Counted from the stretch's first letter, positions 6,623-12,363 are shown. The stretch is 12,363 nt of DNA from an uncultured Eubacteriales bacterium (GCA_934552695.1 CAKTER010000030.1:1-12363), one strand, 5' to 3'. Numbers and translations: made by a program. The notes: generated by a model not told the origin, from the letters alone.

Positions 6623-7747
6623 ATGAAGGGTTCGTTCCGACGCCGTTTGGGGGCAGGGCTTTTGTGCCTGGTGCTGGCACTGGGCTTGTCTGCCTGCGGC
6701 AAGCAAAACGATGCGCCCCCGGCCGGGGGAAGCGGAGAGACCAACGGCGCTTCCGGGTCGCTTTCCGGGGAGAAAGGCGGAAAGGACGAGGCGCAGCCGG
6801 GCCGCCCGGCTACCGTAGACCGGGAACAGGCGGAAAACTCTTTGCAAGAGCTGCGGGAAAGCATGGCGTTCAGCGATGAGATGATTTTTGCGGTGGCCTA
6901 TTTGGGCTATCGGCCCGAAGCGGAGGACTCCGATTTGACGGAGTGGCTTTGGGAGAACTGCGCCCCTGTGCTGGAATACATGCCGTTTCTTTTAACCATT
7001 CCGCCGGAACGTATCCTGGGCGGCGATGATGGCGAGCTTTTCTGTATTATTCCCCGGTATGACGATAGCACCGTGGCCGTTAACCGTATCCAGTGGGTGT
7101 ATGCCGGGAACGGCACCCATTTGGAGAACCAGGAGGTGCTTTACCGCAGCGAATACGGGGAGCCGTTGCTGGTGTTTGCCCATTACGAGCAGATGCTGGA
7201 CGAGCCGGACGTGGAGATTGTGGTTACCGCCGGCCAGGGGGCCAGTACGACCTGGTACCCGGGGTTTGACGAGGACGGCTGGCTTATCAAGGCCACGGAC
7301 GAGAACGGCTATTTTACCATGATGGATGCGGGCACCTATGTGTACGGCGATGAGTGGGAGGACGGAGACCCCGAAGGGGACGGATGGTGGCTGCCGCCCA
7401 CAGACTGGGGGCTGGCGGATACCACCTGGAACGGCGAGCCTTGGTTTATAGAGCTAAACTGGGGCGATAGCGATCCGGAGTATTCCGGTACGGCGGTAAT
7501 CTCCTATCAGGCGGAGGCCGGGCAGGAGTATCAGACTGCCTATACGGGGGCTTGGCGGATGGAGGACGACTGCCTGCGGCTGGAGATTTATTCCGTTGAC
7601 ACCGGGGAATTTGCCGGTGGCAGCTTCCCGGTTTTGATCGACCCCTCCGGCGAGAACCTTTATATCACGCAGGCCCGGACGGGGGAATGCCCCCCCTTCT
7701 TTGGGGAGGGAATCACAGCGATGGGGCTGTTCCGGAGTTATGGCTGA
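6623..7747 (+). CDS. Second operon lipoprotein, unknown function
   Basis: 374 residues, 15 bases after the TPM gene. AGGAGG at 6610-6615 fixes the start. Signal peptide MKGSFRRRLG... with lipobox L22-S23-A24-C25, then a Gly/Ser/Lys-rich spacer to about residue 65 that would hold the globular part off the membrane. Residues about 70-220 form a mixed domain with no motif I can name. About 250-374 is a Trp-rich beta module (GDGWWLPPTDWG, WNGEPWFIELNWGDSD, GAWRMEDDCLRLEIYS) resembling the lipocalin-like modules of the first lipoprotein. No catalytic motif. As the last gene of the train it is probably an external component or sensor of the same system; that is inferred from position. Confidence 0.88.
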   Translation: MKGSFRRRLGAGLLCLVLALGLSACGKQNDAPPAGGSGETNGASGSLSGEKGGKDEAQPGRPATVDREQAENSLQELRESMAFSDEMIFAVAYLGYRPEAEDSDLTEWLWENCAPVLEYMPFLLTIPPERILGGDDGELFCIIPRYDDSTVAVNRIQWVYAGNGTHLENQEVLYRSEYGEPLLVFAHYEQMLDEPDVEIVVTAGQGASTTWYPGFDEDGWLIKATDENGYFTMMDAGTYVYGDEWEDGDPEGDGWWLPPTDWGLADTTWNGEPWFIELNWGDSDPEYSGTAVISYQAEAGQEYQTAYTGAWRMEDDCLRLEIYSVDTGEFAGGSFPVLIDPSGENLYITQARTGECPPFFGEGITAMGLFRSYG

Positions 7748-7816
7748 ATCGGGGCCTTGGCTGGAACGGCGGGGGTACCCGTTTAGGCAAACCCGATGGC
7801 ATTGGTAGGAGCGTAT

Positions 7817-7846
7817 AAAAGCGCCGGGCTTAGGCCCGGCGCTTTT
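7817..7846. terminator. Bidirectional intrinsic terminator between convergent operons
   Basis: AAAAGCGCCGGGC (7817-7829) pairs perfectly with GCCCGGCGCTTTT (7834-7846) across a TTAG loop. The flanking A4 and T4 tracts allow it to act on either strand. It ends the plus-strand operon, whose last stop codon is at 7745-7747, and backs up the minus-strand terminator at 7893-7914. Confidence 0.88.
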
Positions 7847-7892
7847 GGTATGGAATCGGCAGGCGGGAAATGGCGCCCGGCCCCGAAAACAG

Positions 7893-7914
7893 AAAAAGCC
7901 CGCCAAAGCGGGCT
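7893..7914 (-). terminator. Intrinsic terminator of the lepB-DUF1858 transcript
   Basis: Read on the minus strand: AGCCCGC, TTTG loop, GCGGGCT, then a T-run complementary to the A5 tract at 7893-7897. The stem is a perfect 7 bp (7897-7903 with 7908-7914), 20 bases past the DUF1858 stop codon. Confidence 0.85.
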
Positions 7915-7933
7915 GGGTGCCTGGGAATCCGAA

Positions 7934-8137
7934 TCAAGCCTCCTGCGGGGGCAGGCTGTTGATTTCTTCCAGAATGGCGTTGCAATTCATACCGTGAACG
8001 GCGCTGGCCTGTTCCAGCGTCTCCATAACGGAGCTGGGGCAGCCTACGCAATGCATTCCGTTCTGCATCAGGATGACGGCGGCCCGGGGTTCGTTCCGCA
8101 GCAGCTCGCCGATGCGGGTATCTTTGGTAAAAGTCAT
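7934..8137 (-). CDS. DUF1858 / hybrid-cluster-protein-associated CxxC domain miniprotein
   Basis: 67 residues, full length for the family. AAGGAGG lies 7 bases before the ATG. The sequence has the TKDTRIGELLRNEP...LMQNGMHCVGCP pattern, with the redox or metal-binding pair C30-V-G-C33 and a second Cys at about residue 52 (MNCNAI), as expected of DUF1858/TIGR03980. The domain is often found beside or fused to hybrid cluster (prismane) protein in anaerobes and is presumed to act in disulfide or cluster chemistry; its exact role is unsettled. Here it follows signal peptidase I by 54 bases with no promoter visible in the gap, so it is probably cotranscribed. No hybrid cluster protein is in the window. 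Confidence 0.93.
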   Translation of the reverse strand: MTFTKDTRIGELLRNEPRAAVILMQNGMHCVGCPSSVMETLEQASAVHGMNCNAILEEINSLPPQEA

Positions 8138-8191
8138 GATGGTTCCTCCTTAAGAATTGTCGTTGGTGGAGCGGATGAGGCCCGGATGGGG

Positions 8192-8899
8192 TTAATAGCG
8201 GAACACCACTTTCCCCAGCAGGTCATCCTGTTCCACAAAGGTATTTTGCCAATAGCGGGAGTCCAGCGAGTTGTTTCGGTTGTCTCCCATCATAAAATAG
8301 CAGCCTTCGGGCACGGTATACGGCCCAAAATCGCCATAGGCTTCTTCTTTCACATAGGGCTCGGTGAGCATGACGCCGTTGATGAACACAATGCCCTCGA
8401 ACACGGAAACGGTATCCCCCGGCAGCCCAATGACGCGCTTCACATACAGGGTTTTGCCCGTGGGGTCGTCGGGATAGCGGAATACCACAATGTCCCCCCG
8501 TTCCGGGTCGCCCATCACATAGGAAAGCCGGTTGGCTACAATCCGGTCATCGGGCATAATGGTATTTTCCATGGAGCCGGTGGGAACGGTTGCGTTGACA
8601 ATCAGCACCTTGTTGATAAAGAGCGCCAAAAGCAAGGCCACCACAATGGTTTTGACCCAGCTGAGGGCCTCGGCCTTGGCCGAATGGGCTTCCTCCCGCT
8701 CCCGGCGGGCCTTGCGGCTTCTTCGCCCCCGGCCGGGAAACTCCGGCTCAGCGGGCTCGTCCCCGGTTTCCGGGGTTTTCGTCATTTCCGCTGTCTCCCG
8801 GGTCTCCGGGGCTTCGTCGGTGGACGGCTGTGCCTCCGTTTCCGGGGTGGGAAAGGCTTCGGTGGCGGTGGGGGTTTGGTTTTCTTCTTTTGGTTCCAT
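8192..8899 (-). CDS. lepB: Type I signal peptidase with long acidic N-terminal extension
   Basis: 235 residues; AGGGAGA lies just before the ATG. The enzyme removes signal peptides from exported proteins at the outer membrane face. The catalytic Ser109 sits in VPTGSMENTI and the general-base Lys154 in YVKRVIGLPGD; box D/E is MGDNRNNSLDSR at 204-215. The membrane anchor is about residues 82-100 (VKTIVVALLLALFINKVLI). The first ~55 residues are Pro/Thr/Glu-rich and acidic, followed by a very basic stretch (GRGRRSRKARRERE, about 56-69) before the helix; Bacillus SipS/T-type enzymes lack such a tail. The tail would be cytosolic and disordered. The system upstream on the opposite strand encodes at least three exported or lipidated proteins, but lipoproteins themselves use LspA, not LepB. 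Confidence 0.96.
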   Translation of the reverse strand: MEPKEENQTPTATEAFPTPETEAQPSTDEAPETRETAEMTKTPETGDEPAEPEFPGRGRRSRKARREREEAHSAKAEALSWVKTIVVALLLALFINKVLIVNATVPTGSMENTIMPDDRIVANRLSYVMGDPERGDIVVFRYPDDPTGKTLYVKRVIGLPGDTVSVFEGIVFINGVMLTEPYVKEEAYGDFGPYTVPEGCYFMMGDNRNNSLDSRYWQNTFVEQDDLLGKVVFRY

Positions 8900-8942
8900 A
8901 GGTTCTCCCTGCTTCCGGTGGCTGTTGAATCGGTTACGTCCT

Positions 8943-8951
8943 ATCTTACCA
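8943..8951 (-). promoter_or_regulatory. Candidate extended -10 promoter for lepB
   Basis: On the minus strand TGGTAAGAT matches an extended -10 (TGnTATAAT-like), about 44 bases before the lepB ATG, inside an AT-rich stretch unusual for this window. No good -35 hexamer is found 16-18 bases upstream. lepB may also be read from the ECF-type promoter of the upstream gene, since no terminator lies between. Confidence 0.35.
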
Positions 8952-8995
8952 TATCCGTTTTAAAATATCCACCGGGTTTTGGAACTTTTCCGGGC

Positions 8996-9595
8996 TTAGT
9001 GCTTTTCTTCCTCAAAGCTTTCGCTGTCGGCGCTGGGAATATCCCCGGCGGGCGCCTCCTCGGCCTCCCGGGCTTCGCCCTCAATAGGGGCTTCGGCCTT
9101 GGGCTCTGCGGCTTTCGCTTCTTCGGCCTTGGGCGCTTCGGAGCTTACCTGGATGTTTTCCATGCCAATGATGGTGCTGCCTTTGGGCAGCTCCTCAAAA
9201 TCGTCGTCCTGAACGGGCTCATCACCGCTCCGGGGCTGGGCCTGCTTTTTCTCGGCCCGGTAGTCGTTGTAGTTCTTTTTAATATCCAGCACAACGTCGT
9301 GGGTTTTGTCGGCCACGGCCCAGGCGGCGTCCTGGGTTTTATCGGCTACGGTTTGGGCGGTTTTGCGGATTTTAGGCTCCATGACGGTAGCCGTGTCCTC
9401 CAGCTTATCGCCTACCTGCCGGGCCACGTGGCCCACCTTTTTGCCAAACCGGTTCAGCCGGTCGCTCCATTCGCCGGAACGCTCCCGGCGGGGCTTTTCT
9501 TCTTTGTTTAACAGCTTTAACAGCCGTTCGGCTTCGTCTACGTTAATGGAGCCCTTGGCCAGCATATCTAAAACAGCTAATCTTTCTTCTTTCAT
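8996..9595 (-). CDS. YvlB/LiaX N-terminal-like (SHOCT-like) protein with LEA-like 11-mer repeats
   Basis: 199 residues; AAAGGAGG precedes the ATG. Residues 1-31 (MKEERLAVLDMLAKGSINVDEAERLLKLL) match the short bihelical domain at the N-terminus of YvlB/LiaX, a SHOCT-like module. Residues 49-103 form five contiguous undecads with Lys at position 5 of each (K53, K64, K75, K86, K97), hydrophobic residues at position 2, and DK at positions 4-5 in three; one undecad is TVADKTQDAAW. This is the periodicity of LEA group 3 or apolipoprotein-type amphipathic helices. The C-terminus (about 150-199) is Glu/Ala-rich and disordered. No signal or membrane segment. Likely a cytosolic protein that binds membrane surface under stress. 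The typical YvlB DUF4097 beta domain is absent; this is a distinct architecture. A sigma-W-like promoter lies upstream. Confidence 0.85.
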   Translation of the reverse strand: MKEERLAVLDMLAKGSINVDEAERLLKLLNKEEKPRRERSGEWSDRLNRFGKKVGHVARQVGDKLEDTATVMEPKIRKTAQTVADKTQDAAWAVADKTHDVVLDIKKNYNDYRAEKKQAQPRSGDEPVQDDDFEELPKGSTIIGMENIQVSSEAPKAEEAKAAEPKAEAPIEGEAREAEEAPAGDIPSADSESFEEEKH

Positions 9596-9654
9596 GGGAA
9601 TCCTCCTTTGGCAGGACTGCGAACAAAATCATCGAATTTTGGTTTACATTCTTA

Positions 9655-9682
9655 TATACGCAGTCTTTCCGCTTTTGTTTCA
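9655..9682 (-). promoter_or_regulatory. ECF sigma-W-type promoter (TGAAAC-N16-CGTATA)
   Basis: Minus-strand -35 TGAAAC at 9682-9677 and -10 CGTATA at 9660-9655, separated by exactly 16 bases. This equals the B. subtilis sigma-W consensus. Transcription would begin near 9648, leaving about 50 bases before the YvlB/LiaX-like start at 9595. The -35 overlaps the wecB stop codon. A sigma-A reading (TTGAAA with TATATA) would need a 19-base spacer and fits less well. Confidence 0.78.
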
Positions 9683-10831
9683 AATATAATCCGCCGGTCT
9701 TGGCATATTTTTGAAGTGATGGAGGATGGCGGCCACAATCCGTTCCGAGGCATGGCCGTCCCCAAAGGGATTTTTGGCCTGAGCCATTTGGGCGTAGGCT
9801 TGCGGGTCGGTCAAAAGCTCGCTGGCGTTTTGGAATACGGCCTCCTCGTCGGAGCCTACCAGCCGCAGGGTACCGGCGGTAACGCCTTCGGGGCGCTCGG
9901 TGACGTTTCGCAGCACCAGCACCGGCTTGCCCAGGGAGGGAACCTCCTCCTGCAAGCCGCCGGAATCGGTGAGTACCAGATACGACCGGTTCATCAGGTT
10001 ATGCATATCCCGTAAGTCCAGGGGCGGCAGCAGGTGGACCCGGCTGGCCTCCTCCGGGGAAAGCCCCTCTAAAATGGTGGCGGCGGCGGCCTGGACCACC
10101 GGATTTTTGTGGACGGCATACACCAGCTCCACGTCGGGGAAGGCCTGCACCAGCCGCCGGAAGGCCCGGCAAATGGCCAGCAGGGGCTCGCCCAGGTTTT
10201 CCCGCCGGTGGGCGGTGACTGCCAGCACCCGCCGGTTTTGGAAATCGATGTGGTTTAGCGCCTCCTCCGTAAACACATAGTCCGGGGCGATGGTGGTCTG
10301 CAAAGCGTCGATGACGGTGTTCCCCGTAACATAAATGCTCTGGGGGTCGGTGTTTTCCCTAAGCAGCCGCTCCCGGGCCAAGGGCGTGGGCGAAAAGTTC
10401 AGGTCGGCCAGTACCCCGGTGAGCCGCCGGTTCATTTCCTCGGGGAAGGGCTGGTATTTGTCGTAGGTACGCAGCCCGGCCTCCACATGGCCTACGGGGA
10501 TTTGATGGTAAAAGGCGGAAAGGGCCGCCGCAAAGGTGGTGGAGGTATCCCCGTGTACCAGCACCAGATTGGGCTGTTCCTCCTCCATGACTGCGCCCAG
10601 CCCGGTGAGGGCCTTTACGGTAATCATTTCCAGGGTTTGCCGGGGGGTCATAATGTTCAGGTCGTGGTCGGGGTGCAGGTCGAAAATCTCCAGCACCTGA
10701 TCCAGCATTTCCCGGTGCTGGGCGGTGACGCACAGCCGGCTTTCTATGTACGGGCTGGCGGAAAGCGCTTGCAGCAGGGGGGCCATTTTAATGGCCTCGG
10801 GCCGGGTGCCGAACACGGTTAAAACTTTCAT
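9680..10831 (-). CDS. wecB: UDP-N-acetylglucosamine 2-epimerase (non-hydrolysing)
   Basis: 383 residues, normal family length. It interconverts UDP-GlcNAc and UDP-ManNAc, supplying ManNAc units for wall teichoic acid linkage units or surface polysaccharides. Landmarks: GTRPEAIKMAP at 8-18, HGDTSTTF with D95, HVEAGLRT with E117, PFPEEMNRRL with E131, TAHRREN with H208, TDSGGLQEE at 288-296 and TERPEG at 311-316. These correspond to the catalytic Asp95, Glu117, Glu131 and His213 of E. coli WecB. Start taken at 10831 (MKVLTVFGTRPE, with a weak GGAA 6 bases upstream); ATG 10843 would add MENK and has no better site. It follows the isocitrate dehydrogenase terminator; no clear promoter is visible, though a 6-bp hairpin lies at 10853-10872. 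No other polysaccharide genes are present here. Confidence 0.96.
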   Translation of the reverse strand: MKVLTVFGTRPEAIKMAPLLQALSASPYIESRLCVTAQHREMLDQVLEIFDLHPDHDLNIMTPRQTLEMITVKALTGLGAVMEEEQPNLVLVHGDTSTTFAAALSAFYHQIPVGHVEAGLRTYDKYQPFPEEMNRRLTGVLADLNFSPTPLARERLLRENTDPQSIYVTGNTVIDALQTTIAPDYVFTEEALNHIDFQNRRVLAVTAHRRENLGEPLLAICRAFRRLVQAFPDVELVYAVHKNPVVQAAAATILEGLSPEEASRVHLLPPLDLRDMHNLMNRSYLVLTDSGGLQEEVPSLGKPVLVLRNVTERPEGVTAGTLRLVGSDEEAVFQNASELLTDPQAYAQMAQAKNPFGDGHASERIVAAILHHFKNMPRPADYI

Positions 10832-10852
10832 TTTGTTTTCCATGGCAATGAG

Positions 10853-10872
10853 GCGGGCGTTCCGCAGCCCGC
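10853..10872 (-). other. Hairpin in the wecB leader
   Basis: GCGGGC and GCCCGC pair perfectly over an 8-base loop, ending 9 bases before the ATG at 10843 and 21 before the ATG at 10831. There is no T-run, so it is not a terminator. It may affect ribosome access. Confidence 0.35.
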
Positions 10873-10904
10873 AGGCGGCTAGAAAAGGGGACGGGTTGGT
10901 ATGG

Positions 10905-10928
10905 AAAAGGCTCCGGCGAACCGGAGCC
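10905..10928 (-). terminator. Intrinsic terminator after the isocitrate dehydrogenase gene
   Basis: On the minus strand GGCTCCGG, loop TTCG, CCGGAGCC, then TTTT. This is a perfect 8-bp stem with a stable UUCG tetraloop, starting 7 bases after the stop codon at 10936-10938. The T-tract is short (four), so some read-through into wecB is possible. Confidence 0.87.
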
Positions 10929-10935
10929 GGAAAAA

Positions 10936-12093
10936 TCACAGCTTGGCAATGGTCTCCAAAATGTAGTCGGCCACCTGCTCGCCGGTGGCGCCGTTGCTGC
11001 GGCCGGTGGTAAACATCTTCTTTTCGGTGCGGGTGCAAATATCCAGAGCGGCGTCCAGCTTTTTGGCCTGCTCGGTGTAGCCAATGTGGGCCAATAGCAT
11101 CCCGGCGGCCCGAATGACGCTGGTGGGGTCGGCGTAAATGTCCCGGCCCTCGGCCACCATCCGGGGGGCGGAGCCGTGGATGGCCTCGAACATGGCATAG
11201 CGCTTGCCGATGTTGGAGCTGCCGGCAGTGCCTACCCCGCCCTGGAGCTCGGCGGCCTCGTCGGTGATGATGTCCCCGTACAGGTTGGGCAGGACCACCA
11301 CCTGGAAGTCCCGGCGGCGCTGCTCGTCCAAAAGCTTGGCGGTCATAATGTCGATGTACCAGTCGTCGGCGGCAATGCCGGGGTATTCCTTGGCAATCTC
11401 ATAAAAAATCTTTAAAAACTGGCCGTCGGTGGTTTTGATGATATTGGCCTTGGTGACGGCGGTGACCCGGGTTTTGCCGTTCTTTTTGGCAAACTCAAAG
11501 GCGGAGCGGATAATCCGCTCGGTACCCTCCCGGGTGGTAATGGTAAAGTCTACAAACAAATCCTCGTTGTAGGCAAAGCCCTTGCCGCCCACGGTGTAGG
11601 CGCCCTCCGTGTTTTCCCGGAAAAACGTCCAGTCGATGCCCTGCTCGGGAATGCACACCGGCCGCACGTTGGCAAACAAATCCAAGGCCTTCCGCATCCC
11701 CACATTGGCGCTTTCTACGTTGGGCCAGGGGTCCCCGGCCCGGGGGGTGGTGGTGGGGCCCTTTAAAATAACGTGGCAAGCTTTCAGTTCTTCCAGCGTG
11801 TCATCGGGAATGCCCTTGCCCACGGCGGCCCGGCGCTCGATGGTCAGGCCGTCAATGTCCCGCAGCTCCACCTTGCCGGAAGCAATCTCGTCTTGTAACA
11901 AAACCTCCAGGATTCGGCGGGCCTGATGGGTAATGGCGGGGCCAATGCCGTCGCCGCCGCAAATGCCGATGATAATGGGCTTAAGGGCGCTGTAATCCAA
12001 AAAGTCCTTTTCGGCCTTCATTTTCTCAATACGGGCCAGCTGCTCGTCCATCAGCGCCCCAAACTTTTCCAGTGCTGCCTGTTTGGCGTCCAT
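10936..12093 (-). CDS. Isocitrate/isopropylmalate dehydrogenase family protein, probably isocitrate dehydrogenase
   Basis: 385 residues. Oxidatively decarboxylates a (R)-2-hydroxy-3-carboxy acid, most likely isocitrate to 2-oxoglutarate. After a ~35-residue helical N-terminal extension, the beta-decarboxylating dehydrogenase fold begins at GICGGDGIGP (43-52). Substrate residues align with E. coli Icd: S128, N130, R134, R144, R159 (FRENTEGAY, with Y166), K215, D249, D274 and D278. The cofactor segment is HGSAPRMV (306-313), then IYADPTSVIRAAGM with Asp322 where many relatives have Asn. NAD versus NADP preference cannot be called from this. Start supported by AGGAGGG inside the upstream gene, only two bases after that gene's stop. 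The upstream synthase makes the citrate pathway reading more likely than leucine synthesis, but isopropylmalate or homoisocitrate activity is not excluded. Confidence 0.9.
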   Translation of the reverse strand: MDAKQAALEKFGALMDEQLARIEKMKAEKDFLDYSALKPIIIGICGGDGIGPAITHQARRILEVLLQDEIASGKVELRDIDGLTIERRAAVGKGIPDDTLEELKACHVILKGPTTTPRAGDPWPNVESANVGMRKALDLFANVRPVCIPEQGIDWTFFRENTEGAYTVGGKGFAYNEDLFVDFTITTREGTERIIRSAFEFAKKNGKTRVTAVTKANIIKTTDGQFLKIFYEIAKEYPGIAADDWYIDIMTAKLLDEQRRRDFQVVVLPNLYGDIITDEAAELQGGVGTAGSSNIGKRYAMFEAIHGSAPRMVAEGRDIYADPTSVIRAAGMLLAHIGYTEQAKKLDAALDICTRTEKKMFTTGRSNGATGEQVADYILETIAKL

Positions 12094-12095
12094 CC

Positions 12096-12363
12096 TTATC
12101 CCTCCTGTTTCTTCATCGCATCCAGAGTTTGTACCTCCAGCTCTTCGTCGGTAATCATGGTCACCCGGCCCTCGTTATACTGCTCGTTTACCCACTGGTA
12201 AACGGCCTCTACCACCGGGTGCTTTTTGTCCATGGCGGCAGAGCCGGAAAGCCCAAAGTAGCTGTTAATCCAGTGGGCAATGCCGCTGGTGCCGCTGGTG
12301 TTGGAAATGGCAATCTGCACCGGCCTATCCAGCAGCTTTTCGGTGTTGAAGATGTTGTAAATC
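12096..12363 (-). CDS. C-terminus of a homocitrate/isopropylmalate/Re-citrate synthase-family protein, truncated by window
   Basis: Only the last 88 residues are present (codons from 12362 down to the TAA at 12098-12096). The visible part contains IAISNTSGTSGIAHWINSYFGL and KHPVVEAVYQWVNEQYNEGRVTMITDEEL, resembling the C-terminal part of clostridial DRE-TIM metallolyase synthases that include Re-citrate synthase. Such enzymes condense acetyl-CoA with a 2-oxo acid such as oxaloacetate. The catalytic TIM barrel is outside the window, so the substrate is undecided. The isocitrate-dehydrogenase-like gene two bases downstream favours a citrate-forming role feeding 2-oxoglutarate and glutamate. A shorter internal GTG start at 12320 is not credible because the frame stays open to the window edge. 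Confidence 0.75.
   Translation of the reverse strand, partial: IYNIFNTEKLLDRPVQIAISNTSGTSGIAHWINSYFGLSGSAAMDKKHPVVEAVYQWVNEQYNEGRVTMITDEELEVQTLDAMKKQEG

Noticed and set aside
8926..8962. Second ECF-like promoter before lepB (TAAAAC ... CGTAAC)
   Set aside because: The spacer is 18 bases and both hexamers are imperfect, unlike the exact element at 9655-9682.
7796..9511. Long plus-strand frame (571 codons) across the convergent region
   Set aside because: It covers both intrinsic terminators and lies opposite signal peptidase, DUF1858 and the YvlB/LiaX-like gene, all of which have clear motifs. The translation is Gly/Phe-rich and unlike a protein.
9655..9682. Sigma-A reading of the same site (TTGAAA / TATATA)
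   Set aside because: Needs a 19-base spacer; the ECF reading matches exactly with the standard 16-base spacer, though dual use cannot be excluded.
10844..11038. N-terminal extension of wecB into the dehydrogenase gene and its terminator
   Set aside because: The added residues are non-homologous and encoded across a perfect terminator hairpin; the family begins at MKVLTVFGTRPE.
1..12363. Mobile element, CRISPR array, tRNA, toxin-antitoxin or restriction genes
   Set aside because: No transposase or integrase motifs, no spaced direct repeats, no cloverleaf-type sequence and no such protein families were found on either strand.

Overview
The window looks like chromosomal DNA of a GC-rich, low-oxygen Firmicute of class Clostridia, plausibly an Oscillospiraceae-type gut bacterium. 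I infer this from strong AGGAGG-type ribosome binding sites, Gram-positive lipoproteins, a Zn-ribbon SPFH tail, DUF4428, AIM24 and TPM genes, a hybrid-cluster-associated CxxC protein, and a homocitrate-synthase-family gene coupled to isocitrate dehydrogenase. The species cannot be named from this sequence. There are no mobile elements, CRISPR arrays, tRNA or rRNA genes.

Region 1 (1-7846, plus strand) is one long gene train for an envelope or membrane-stress apparatus. In order it holds: the Zn-ribbon tail of an SPFH (flotillin/YdjI-like) protein; a small single-pass membrane protein overlapping it by ATGA; a DUF4428 double zinc-ribbon protein; an AIM24-family protein; a large Trp-rich lipoprotein; a YdjG-like zinc-ribbon membrane protein; a protein with two tandem TPM domains; and a second lipoprotein. 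The train ends in a symmetric terminator at 7817-7846. SPFH + zinc-ribbon membrane protein + TPM protein is the composition of the Bacillus subtilis pspA-ydjGHI operon. Here that core is extended by AIM24, DUF4428, a small membrane protein and two lipoproteins, and no PspA is visible. Several inter-gene gaps carry RNA hairpins. The 352-base gap at 2305-2656 has no credible gene but contains several good stems.

Region 2 (7893-10843, minus strand) reads toward Region 1. It holds wecB (UDP-GlcNAc 2-epimerase), then a gene for a protein with a YvlB/LiaX-like N-terminal bihelical domain followed by five LEA-like 11-residue repeats, then type I signal peptidase with a long acidic N-terminal extension, then a DUF1858 CxxC miniprotein, then a terminator. 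The YvlB/LiaX-like gene has an exact TGAAAC-N16-CGTATA promoter, the consensus of Bacillus ECF sigma-W. In B. subtilis sigma-W drives both pspA-ydjGHI and the yvl operon. Two separate loci in this window therefore resemble parts of one cell-envelope stress regulon.

Region 3 (10909-12363, minus strand) is metabolic. The C-terminus of a DRE-TIM synthase (homocitrate/isopropylmalate/Re-citrate synthase family) is followed two bases later by an isocitrate/isopropylmalate dehydrogenase-family gene, then a perfect hairpin terminator. The likely job is 2-oxoglutarate supply for glutamate synthesis.
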